A DNA stretch of 9,510 bases, from positions 1-9,510 of the forward strand of contig CAZFPB010000034.1 in assembly GCA_964520985.1 (NCBI GenBank). The letters are read 5' to 3'. The position numbers were made by a program, and so were the translations under genes. Origin of the DNA: CAYSGL01 sp964520985 (GTDB lineage: Bacteria > Pseudomonadota > Alphaproteobacteria > Micavibrionales > Micavibrionaceae). Within the stretch, counting starts at the first letter, position 1, and every line of letters begins with the position of its first letter. The notes below the pieces were generated by a model, which ran no database searches, had not been told where the DNA came from, and was given only the letters and a program-made list of their open reading frames with translations. Below, piece by piece: positions 1 to 7,440 of this stretch.

Positions 1-1911
1 AAAAAGCTGCTGCCCGACGATTTTTACCTGATCACTACCCTCAACAACCAGACCACGCTACTCACCCCGGAACAATTACCCAGGCCATCCCGGCACCTGG
101 TGTTTGAGCCGCTGGTGCGCGACCGCAAGGCGGAAATCCCACTCTATGCCACCCATAACGCCATCCGCTTTTACACCTGGGGCGACAGCCGCTGCTGCCT
201 GCCCAAAGGCGCCACCAGCGCGACCTTGCTCGATCCGGGTACCGCCTCGCCTCCCGATCGCGAGGATGGGGATTGCCACACCGATGATCCCCGCCTGTCT
301 CATCCAGAGTTGTCTCATTCAGAGCAGTCATACACAGAGAACAGGCAAGTCCGAGCCCCGCAGGTGCAAAAACCCAAAGACAGCGATTACCAACTGCACC
401 TTAAACCCTGCGATATCCTCATACTCGAGGAAATCAAAGGCCCTACTACCGGCCACCCCGGTGACGCCGACCCGCGCCATCGCCAGGCGGTGCGGCTTAT
501 CCACGCTACCCGGGAGCAAGATCCGCTCACTGGTCATCTGCTCTGGGAGATCGAATGGGCCGAGGAAGACGCCCTGGATTTCCCCCTATGCATTAGCGCC
601 ATCAACCGAGAAGACTGCACGCCCATTGAAGACATAAGCCTGGTGCGTGGTAATGTGATTTTGGTCGACCAGGGCGAAACCAAGGGCGAGGATTTACCGC
701 CCGTGCCCGGTATTGAACAGGCACCTGACTGCGACGACCACTGCCTGCCCCGCCAACCCGGGCGGCTGACGGGCCGCTTTCGTCCGGTGCTTGGGCGCGG
801 CGACCTCAGCTTCAGCCAGCCGCTGCCGGCCTGCAGCATCCGCCACTGCGGCCACCGCCATATCACCCCGGCGCGCGGCTTGTTGCAGCAAGATCCCCGT
901 CTCGCCCTGCCAGTCATCAGCCTACGCGAGGCCGGGCAAGTCGATCCTATCAACGACTGGCACCCCAAAACTGACCTCCTCACTAGCGACAATGACGACC
1001 GCCACTTTGTCGTGGAGGTGGAAGAGGATCGCCGCGCCCAACTCCGTTTTGGCGATGGTGATTGCGGCCGCGACCCCCTGCCGGATACCCGTTTTACCGC
1101 CAGCTACCGAGTCGGCAATGGCAACCGCGGCAATGTGGGAGCCGAAGCCATCAGCCACATAGTCTTCAAAAACAACCTTCCCGCTGGCGTGGGTTTTGTA
1201 CGTGTGCGCAACCCTATAGCGTCCAGTGGCGGTATTGATCCAGAGCCCTTGTCGGAAGCTCGCCTTTACGCGCCCCACGCCTTCAAAAAAGTATTGCAGC
1301 GGGCCATCACCCCCGCCGATTACGTCGCCATAGTGGAGCGCGATTTCGCCGGCCGCGTCCAGCGCGCCGCCGCACGCCTGCGTTGGACGGGCAGTTGGTA
1401 TGAGGTACTGGTGGCGGTTGACCCCCTGGATGGCAAGGCAGACGAGCATCTGCTGAGCGAGATCCACTGCCACTTGTTGCGCTACCGCCGCATCGCCCAC
1501 GACCTGGTGGTCGCGCGGGCCAATTATGTGCCGGTAGATTTCGCACTGGGCGTCTGTATCCAGCCCAACTACCTGCGCGGCCAGATCAGGGCGGCGCTGC
1601 TGGATGCCTTTAGCGACCGCCGCCTTGCGGGCGGTACAACCGGGTTCTTCCATGCCGACAACCTCAGTTTTGGCGATGGTATACAACTGAGCGAGCTGGT
1701 CGCCCGCGCCCAGGCCATTGAGGGCGTTACGGCGGTACAAGTGCTGCGGCTGGCGCGCCAGTTTGAAGGATTACCCAATGACAAAGACCCCAACGGTGCC
1801 CTGGAGGGCGGCATATTGCCGCTGGGTCCCTTCGAAATCGCCATATTGCGACAAGACCCTAACTACCCCGAACAAGGCAAGTTCACATTGGATTTAAGAG
1901 GTGGGCGATGA
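1..1911 (+). CDS. Putative baseplate assembly protein, J/gp6-like (5' end outside window)
   Basis: This is a likely wedge component of a phage-tail-like baseplate. The frame is open from base 1, and the GTG at 100 lies inside continuous family-like sequence, so the gene is truncated by the window edge; 636 codons are visible. Counting from base 1, residues 53-75 carry the RFYTWGD..CCLPKGAT segment and 134-150 the LKPCDILILEE segment. Next come EIEWAEEDALDFPLCIS, a FGDGDCGR motif from residue 350, VGNGNRGNVG at 371-380, ITPADY at 436-441 and IRAALLDAF at 529-537. The C-terminal DPNYPEQGKF..LRGGR tail is typical of the TIGR02243-type family as I remember it. Residues 77-132 look like an insertion with a pentapeptide repeat. 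Cys and His residues cluster at 244-287. The stop overlaps the next start (ATGA), so the two are probably translationally coupled. The family call is firm; the exact place in the particle is inferred. Confidence 0.88.
   Translation, partial: KKLLPDDFYLITTLNNQTTLLTPEQLPRPSRHLVFEPLVRDRKAEIPLYATHNAIRFYTWGDSRCCLPKGATSATLLDPGTASPPDREDGDCHTDDPRLSHPELSHSEQSYTENRQVRAPQVQKPKDSDYQLHLKPCDILILEEIKGPTTGHPGDADPRHRQAVRLIHATREQDPLTGHLLWEIEWAEEDALDFPLCISAINREDCTPIEDISLVRGNVILVDQGETKGEDLPPVPGIEQAPDCDDHCLPRQPGRLTGRFRPVLGRGDLSFSQPLPACSIRHCGHRHITPARGLLQQDPRLALPVISLREAGQVDPINDWHPKTDLLTSDNDDRHFVVEVEEDRRAQLRFGDGDCGRDPLPDTRFTASYRVGNGNRGNVGAEAISHIVFKNNLPAGVGFVRVRNPIASSGGIDPEPLSEARLYAPHAFKKVLQRAITPADYVAIVERDFAGRVQRAAARLRWTGSWYEVLVAVDPLDGKADEHLLSEIHCHLLRYRRIAHDLVVARANYVPVDFALGVCIQPNYLRGQIRAALLDAFSDRRLAGGTTGFFHADNLSFGDGIQLSELVARAQAIEGVTAVQVLRLARQFEGLPNDKDPNGALEGGILPLGPFEIAILRQDPNYPEQGKFTLDLRGGR
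295..339 (+). repeat. Three tandem 15-base units encoding a pentapeptide repeat
   Basis: In frame within the first gene, 295-309, 310-324 and 325-339 encode LSHPE, LSHSE and QSYTE. The first two units differ at few bases and the third is degenerate, which suggests slippage or duplication inside a variable, hydrophilic insert (about residues 77-132). The repeat length is a multiple of three, so copy-number change would keep the frame. Confidence 0.75.
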
Positions 1912-4900
1912 GCAATCCAACTGGTTCCTCTGGCAATAATCACAGCAATTGCGGCTGCTGCGCAGGCGGCACACACAAAGTAGATAGGCCCAAAAACCGC
2001 GCGGGTTTAAGCGAGCTGAGCTACCGGGTGGGCACCTACGGCAGCTTTTTTGAGGCTATGCGGACGCGCTTGTCCAGCCAGGATTATCCAGCGCTCGCTG
2101 GCCTCAACACCCGCGCGCCCGACGATCCGTCCATCGCTCTGCTGGACGCTTGGGCTACGGTCGCCGATGTGCTGAGCTTTTACAGCGAGCGGCAAGTCAA
2201 TGAAGGCTATTTGCGCACCGCCGGCTTGCAGCGTTCGGTCACCGAGCTGGCGCGGTTGGTGGGTTACCAACCCCGGCCCGGCGTGGCCTCCAGCGTATTC
2301 CTCGCCTATACACTGGACGACAACGCCAAACAGGACACGGTGATCCCCAAGGGTACCCGCTCGCAAAGTATTCCCGGCCCCGGCGAGTTGCCGCAATCCT
2401 TTGAAACCAGCGATCCGTTGCAGGCTCGCCCCGGTTGGAACCAACTGCAGCCGCGCATGCAGAGGCCCTACCACATCACCGGCGATCAGGCGCTGACGAT
2501 TAAAAGCCTGCATCTGGAGGGCACCGCACTTAACCTGAAACCGGGCGATCACCTGTTGCTGGTGTTTGGCAAGGATGGGAGCAACCGTTACATCCGCAAG
2601 GTGCAAACCGCCGAGCCGCTGCTGTTGGAGGGCAAAACCCGGGTGCTCTTGCAGCCGGTATTGAGCGATTTTGACGCAAGCATCTTGTGGAAGGAGCTGA
2701 ATCGCATTGCGCAATCAGGGGGAGATGCGGAGACAACAGCCTTTTTCAGCTCTCTGGGCACTAACCTGGCCTTGGGTAGTTGGCAGAACCTGAATGAAGC
2801 AAGGGAAGGAAGCCTGGCGTTTATATCAGGCAAAGAGGACCCACTAGAGCCCAAGGTACACGAATTTTTTGAACAGTTTAAATCCAATACCGACGAGGCT
2901 ACCCCCACCCGATCAACCAGCATCGGCGATCTCACCGGCAGCCTGCTACAACCCGGCCGCTTGCAGCCGCGCAACGCCCTGCGGCAAATCCGCGATGTAA
3001 AAGAAGCTTTTAAAACCGATGCCGACGCAGCGCCCCAGTTGCTGGTCAAGTTTGCACCCAGGTTGGGTGAACACTTTTATCCCGCCCTCGCCAGCGCCAA
3101 CCTCAACCTCGCCCAGCCTGAGTTGCAAGCCATCTATGTATTGCGCCTTACTGCCCCGCTGTTTGGTTACAACGCGCCTGCGCGCACCGGGCTTGTTCCC
3201 AATAACGAGAAAGAGAGTGGGTTAGATGTCACAGCTAATGATGGCGCCGGGCCGGTGCGTTTTATAAGCGCCACGCTCGATAAGGACTGGAAGCTGCACA
3301 ATGAAGCACCCAATGTGCTCTCGCTCGACAATCAATATGACAACCTCCTGCCGGACGGTTATGTGCTGGTACAGCAGCCGATCGAGAGCAGCCTCGCCAC
3401 CCGGCGCCAGTTGCTCAAGCTGGTCAACGTCATCCACCAGCCACGCAGCGACTACAGCCTGAGCGGCAAAACCACTCGCTTGCTGCTGGATGCAAATTGG
3501 CGTGAAGCAGACGCTAACGATCCCCAAAACGCGAAAGCGACACCCCCCTCCAAAGACACCAGTAGTGTACAAATTCAAACTCCCCTCCACCGGCTCGACT
3601 GGCTGCGTCCCACCCTGGTGCGCACCCAAAGCGAGCTGCTGCAACTGGCGCAGGAGCCCATCGATGACGACATAGGCCTGCCGCAGCGTAAACCTGCCGA
3701 TACAGAGGCGGTTTACCAAGCCAAAGTCAGGGACAGCAAAACCATAGACCTCGATCAACTCCATTCCGGCCTGCAAGCCGGGCGCTGGTTGATTGTTTCG
3801 GGCGAACGGGCCGATATAGATGCCACCGCCGGGGTCATCCAGAGCGAGCTGGCCATGCTCGCCAATGTCACCCAGACCTTTAACGACAAGCTGCCCGGTG
3901 ACAAAACCCTCAGCCGTATCACCCTGGAAACGCCCCTGGCCTACAGGTACAAGCGCGCGACCGTAAAGATCTACGGAAATGTAGTGAAAGCCACCCACGG
4001 CGAAACCCGGTCTGAAACCCTCGGTAGCGGCAACGCCAGCCTTAGCTTGCAGGCCTTTACCCTCAAGCAACCGCCACTTACCTATGTGTCGTCCACCACG
4101 CCGGAGGGGGCGGCATCTACCCTGGAGGTGTACGTCAACGACCTGCGCTGGCATGAGACTGATTCCCTCGCCGGGCAATCACCCTATGCCCGTTTGTTTG
4201 TCACCAAAACGGATGACGAGGCTAAAACCACAGTGATTTTTGGCAATGGCAAAGAAGGCGCGCGCCTGCCCTCGGGGCAGGAAAACATCAAAGCCAGATA
4301 CCGCAACGGTATCGGTAAAGCGGGCAATGTGGGTGGCGGCCAGATCAGCCTGCTGGTAGCGCGCCCCCTGGGAGTGAAAGCGGTAATCAACCCGCTGCCC
4401 GCCACCGGCGGCAGTGACCGTGAAACCCGCGACCAGGCCCGGGCGAACGCGCCCTTGGCGCTGAAAGCATTGGATAGACTGGTATCGGTAAAAGACTATG
4501 AAGATTTCGCCCGCCTGTTTGCCGGTATAGGCAAAGCCAGCGCACAGGAATTGACCGACGGCCAGCGTCGGCTGGTGCATGTGACCATCGCGGGTGCCGA
4601 TGATATTCCCATCGACGAAACCTCCGATCTCTTCCAAAACCTGCGCCAGGCCTTGCTCGATGCCGGCGATCCCAACCAGCCGATACAGTTAGCGATTCGC
4701 GAGCTGGTGTTTGTGGTAATCAGCGCAAATATTCGCCTGCTGCCGGATTACCTCTGGGAGCCAGTAGTCACCAGTGTACGCGCGGCGCTGCTGGATACCT
4801 TTAGCTTCACTCGCCGCCAGTTGGGCCAGCCTATCTATCTGAGCGAGGTGATCAGTTGCATCCAGGCGGTACGCGGTGTGGATTATGTGGATGTGGATTA

Positions 4901-5180
4901 CCTGCGCAGCGTGCCGGAAAAGGAGAACGGCGTCTGGAACAGTGACAGCCCACGTCCGCTGGTCAGCCTGGACACTATCACCCGATTGTTGACAGATGAT
5001 CCTGATACCGACAGTTCCTGGCAGTCTACTAACCAGACAAAAAACCATGAGGACGACGATCCCCGCGCCTATATCCCGGTGAACCTGGCCCACAAGGACG
5101 GCAAGGGTATACGCCCGGCGCAGTTGGCCTTCCTCAATCCCGAGGTACCCGCCACCCTGATACTTAACCCCATCAATTGA
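1908..5180 (+). CDS. Putative baseplate assembly protein, large J-like paralogue
   Basis: This 1090-residue protein is probably the second wedge component of the same baseplate. The ATG is set by the ATGA overlap with the upstream stop and by a GAGG ribosome site at 1898-1901. The N-terminus has C15-G-C17-C18 in a Gly/Ser/Asn-rich leader, then a RAGLSELSYRVGTYGSF segment. Residues 72-105 (DDPSIALLDAWATVADVL and SFYSERQVNEGYLRTA) are a hallmark of the TIGR02243-type family as I remember it. The C-terminal third repeats the J-like architecture of its neighbour: FGNG at 778-781, GNVGGG at 806-811, VSVKDYEDFARLF from 859 and VRAALLDTF from 957. It ends with a QLAFLNPEVPATLILN tail. Residues about 265-345 and 530-560 are poorly family-like and lower in GC, probably variable surface inserts. 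No signal peptide is visible. Its role in transmitting contact to sheath contraction is inferred from gp6-type proteins. Confidence 0.9.
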   Translation: MSNPTGSSGNNHSNCGCCAGGTHKVDRPKNRAGLSELSYRVGTYGSFFEAMRTRLSSQDYPALAGLNTRAPDDPSIALLDAWATVADVLSFYSERQVNEGYLRTAGLQRSVTELARLVGYQPRPGVASSVFLAYTLDDNAKQDTVIPKGTRSQSIPGPGELPQSFETSDPLQARPGWNQLQPRMQRPYHITGDQALTIKSLHLEGTALNLKPGDHLLLVFGKDGSNRYIRKVQTAEPLLLEGKTRVLLQPVLSDFDASILWKELNRIAQSGGDAETTAFFSSLGTNLALGSWQNLNEAREGSLAFISGKEDPLEPKVHEFFEQFKSNTDEATPTRSTSIGDLTGSLLQPGRLQPRNALRQIRDVKEAFKTDADAAPQLLVKFAPRLGEHFYPALASANLNLAQPELQAIYVLRLTAPLFGYNAPARTGLVPNNEKESGLDVTANDGAGPVRFISATLDKDWKLHNEAPNVLSLDNQYDNLLPDGYVLVQQPIESSLATRRQLLKLVNVIHQPRSDYSLSGKTTRLLLDANWREADANDPQNAKATPPSKDTSSVQIQTPLHRLDWLRPTLVRTQSELLQLAQEPIDDDIGLPQRKPADTEAVYQAKVRDSKTIDLDQLHSGLQAGRWLIVSGERADIDATAGVIQSELAMLANVTQTFNDKLPGDKTLSRITLETPLAYRYKRATVKIYGNVVKATHGETRSETLGSGNASLSLQAFTLKQPPLTYVSSTTPEGAASTLEVYVNDLRWHETDSLAGQSPYARLFVTKTDDEAKTTVIFGNGKEGARLPSGQENIKARYRNGIGKAGNVGGGQISLLVARPLGVKAVINPLPATGGSDRETRDQARANAPLALKALDRLVSVKDYEDFARLFAGIGKASAQELTDGQRRLVHVTIAGADDIPIDETSDLFQNLRQALLDAGDPNQPIQLAIRELVFVVISANIRLLPDYLWEPVVTSVRAALLDTFSFTRRQLGQPIYLSEVISCIQAVRGVDYVDVDYLRSVPEKENGVWNSDSPRPLVSLDTITRLLTDDPDTDSSWQSTNQTKNHEDDDPRAYIPVNLAHKDGKGIRPAQLAFLNPEVPATLILNPIN

Positions 5181-5187
5181 GGCAGCT

Positions 5188-7410
5188 ATGGCCAATGTAA
5201 CTGTGAAGGACTCTCTGGATACGGCCGGTAAAGATCGACTCTACCAGCTATTGCCCTATATCTACCGGCTGCGCGACGCTGAACAGGGCGAGCCGCTACG
5301 CGCCCTGCTGCAAGTGATTGGCGAACAGGTGGCGCTGGTGGAGGCCGATATTACCCAGGCCTACGACAACTGGTTTATCGAGACCTGTGAAGATTGGGTA
5401 GTGCCCTACCTGGGCGACCTGATTGGCTTCACACAGGCGACACCATCAGGCGGCGCAGGCCCCGTGCCCCGGCGTGACCTGGCCAATACCCTCGCCTATC
5501 GCCGCCGCAAAGGCACGCTAGCGCTGCTGGAATTGCTGGCGGCGGATATCGCCCGGTGGCCGGCGCGGGCGGTGGAATTTTTCCCCCTGCTGGCGCTCAA
5601 CCAGCACCTCAATCACCAACATTTAAAACGCGGCCGACTGGTGGACTTGCGCCAGCCCCAACACCTGGCCTGGCTCAATTCGCCCTTCGATAAAAGCGCC
5701 CACACAGCCGATGTGCGGCTGATCAATTCGCCGGTGGCCGACCTGCGCAAAGCACCGCAGGGCCGGTACAACATCCCCAATGTCGGTCTGTTTGTGTGGC
5801 GGCTGCGCAGTTACTCTGTCAGCCAAACGCCGGTACTGTCGCTGGAGCAGCGCAACTGCTACACCTTCAGCGCCCTGGGCAACAATGCGCCCCTGTTCAG
5901 CCGCTGGCAGACCCAGGATGACCCCGGCCAGATTGCCGGCCGCGCCAATGTGCCCGCGCCCATCACCCGGCTGGAGTTTTCTGACGATGGCGGCAAGCAT
6001 GCATCGCCTCACTATTACGGCGAACACAAAAGCCTCACCATCTGGGCTCCCGGCTGGCCCAAGGCCGATTCGCCCCAGCCGATTCCCATCGCCCAGATAA
6101 TCCCCGCCGACCTCAGCATCTGGGATCATTACAAGCCGCCCAAAGACCACGTGGCAGTAGACCCGGTGCTGGGTCGCATCCTATTCCCGCCGCGCCAGTT
6201 GCCGCGCAACGGGGTAAAGGTGTCCTACCACTATGGTTTTAGTGCCGATATAGGCGGGGGTGAGTATTTGCGCCGAATCGCGCCGCCGCAATCGGGCCTG
6301 CGCTATGTTGTAGGTGCAGGGCTAAAGTACACCAATATCAAGTTGGCTTTGGACGCGTGGAAAGATGAACTGGCTTTACGTCGGACCAAAGAAGAACCAT
6401 TACCTGTAGATGCACTTATCGAGATAGCCGACAGCGGCCTCTACGAAGACGCCATCCAGATTGAACTACCCGCCGGACACCACCTGCAATTGGCCGCAGC
6501 CAATGGCGCCCGCCCGGTGATCCGCCTGAACGACCGGCCCGACCAGCTCTGGGTTAACGGCAGCGTAGGCAGCTATCTCACACTGGATGGCTTGTTGATT
6601 GCCGGGCGCGGCCTGCAAATCGAAGGCGATATTGCCGGCGTCATTATCCGCCACAGCACCCTGGTGCCCGGCTGGAACCTGGAGCCGGATTGCGAACCCG
6701 AGCAGTTGGAAGAACCTAGCATAGATATCAATGGCGCCTGGCCCTGCCTGACCATAGAGCGCAGTATCCTCGGTTCCATCCAGGTGAATAACGAGGAGGT
6801 GCAACACGATCCGCTGGCCATCCGCATCAGTGACAGCATCCTCGATGCCACCGGCAGCGATTGCGAAGGGCCCGCCTGCGAAGCCATTGGCGGCTATGGC
6901 TGTAGCCTCGCCCATGTGCGCCTCACCTTATTGCGCAGCACCGTGTTTGGCCGCATTGATGTGCACACAGTCGAGCTGGCGGAAAACAGCATTTTGATGG
7001 GTAAACTCAAAGTCGCGCGTCGGCAGCAGGGCTGCCTGCGCTTCTGCTATGTCCGTCCCGGTTCGCGTACGCCCAAGCGCTACCACTGCCAGCCCGACCT
7101 GGCGCAGGAACAGGCGCGCCAGCGGCTGCAAGACAAGTACAAACCGGTCAGCGATGCCGAGTTGGACGCCGCCGTCCAAGCCGCGCGCGACAGGGTAAAA
7201 CCCCAGTTCACCAGTCAGCGCTATGGCAATCCCGGCTACTGCCAGTTGGCCCTCACCGGTCCCAGCGAAATTGCCGAAGGTGCCGACGACCAATCCGAAT
7301 TGGGTGTGTTCCACCATCTGTACCAGCCCCAGCGCCTGGCCAACCTGCGCGCGCGACTGGAAGAGTACAGCCCGGCCCGATGCGATGCCGCCGTCATTCC
7401 CGTTAACTAA
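5188..7410 (+). CDS. Phage tail protein, gpI-like N-terminus with probable beta-helix C-terminal half
   Basis: This 740-residue protein begins 7 bases after the previous stop; GAGG at 5179-5182, overlapping that stop, serves the ATG. Residues 19-81 (YQLLPYIYRLRDAEQ, then DNWFIETCEDWVVPYLGDLIGF) match the P2 gpI-like / TIGR02242-type tail domain. The following YRRRKGTLALLELLAADIARWPARAVEFF and GRYNIPNVGLFVWRL segments are typical of the larger family as I recall it. From about residue 411 to 612 the sequence changes to short beta-like strands with a recurring S-[TI]-[LV] motif at Ser 490, 526, 550, 584 and 601, as in right-handed parallel beta-helices. A Cys-bearing segment (GCLRFCYV, 615-622) and a conserved-looking C-terminus (ELGVFHHLYQPQRLANLRARL) follow. 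It probably sits at the baseplate rim; binding of glycan or receptor by the helix is conjecture. The link at about residues 376-409 is lower in GC and may be variable. Confidence 0.88.
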   Translation: MANVTVKDSLDTAGKDRLYQLLPYIYRLRDAEQGEPLRALLQVIGEQVALVEADITQAYDNWFIETCEDWVVPYLGDLIGFTQATPSGGAGPVPRRDLANTLAYRRRKGTLALLELLAADIARWPARAVEFFPLLALNQHLNHQHLKRGRLVDLRQPQHLAWLNSPFDKSAHTADVRLINSPVADLRKAPQGRYNIPNVGLFVWRLRSYSVSQTPVLSLEQRNCYTFSALGNNAPLFSRWQTQDDPGQIAGRANVPAPITRLEFSDDGGKHASPHYYGEHKSLTIWAPGWPKADSPQPIPIAQIIPADLSIWDHYKPPKDHVAVDPVLGRILFPPRQLPRNGVKVSYHYGFSADIGGGEYLRRIAPPQSGLRYVVGAGLKYTNIKLALDAWKDELALRRTKEEPLPVDALIEIADSGLYEDAIQIELPAGHHLQLAAANGARPVIRLNDRPDQLWVNGSVGSYLTLDGLLIAGRGLQIEGDIAGVIIRHSTLVPGWNLEPDCEPEQLEEPSIDINGAWPCLTIERSILGSIQVNNEEVQHDPLAIRISDSILDATGSDCEGPACEAIGGYGCSLAHVRLTLLRSTVFGRIDVHTVELAENSILMGKLKVARRQQGCLRFCYVRPGSRTPKRYHCQPDLAQEQARQRLQDKYKPVSDAELDAAVQAARDRVKPQFTSQRYGNPGYCQLALTGPSEIAEGADDQSELGVFHHLYQPQRLANLRARLEEYSPARCDAAVIPVN

Positions 7411-7427
7411 CAAAGCTATTGATGTGA

Positions 7428-7435
7428 TAAGGAGA
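7428..7435 (+). promoter_or_regulatory. Strong Shine-Dalgarno (TAAGGAGA) for the DUF6519 gene
   Basis: GGAG at 7431-7434 is 6 bases from the ATG at 7441. It is the best ribosome site in the operon and lies in a 30-base gap, whereas the two upstream junctions are overlapped or nearly so. This suggests independent, possibly higher, translation of the last gene. Confidence 0.7.
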
Positions 7436-7440
7436 CAATC

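Noticed and set aside
100..102. GTG as the true start of the first gene
   Set aside because: The frame is open back to base 1, no ribosome site precedes the GTG, and relatives of this family are longer, so it is an internal valine codon.
922..1740. Long open frame of 272 codons on the minus strand
   Set aside because: It lies wholly opposite the first baseplate gene, has no recognisable motifs, and is the usual by-product of GC-biased codon use on the other strand.
3222..4178. Long open frame of 318 codons on the minus strand
   Set aside because: It is antisense to the large baseplate gene, whose own protein is clearly family-like on both sides; the antisense protein has no recognisable domain or ribosome site.
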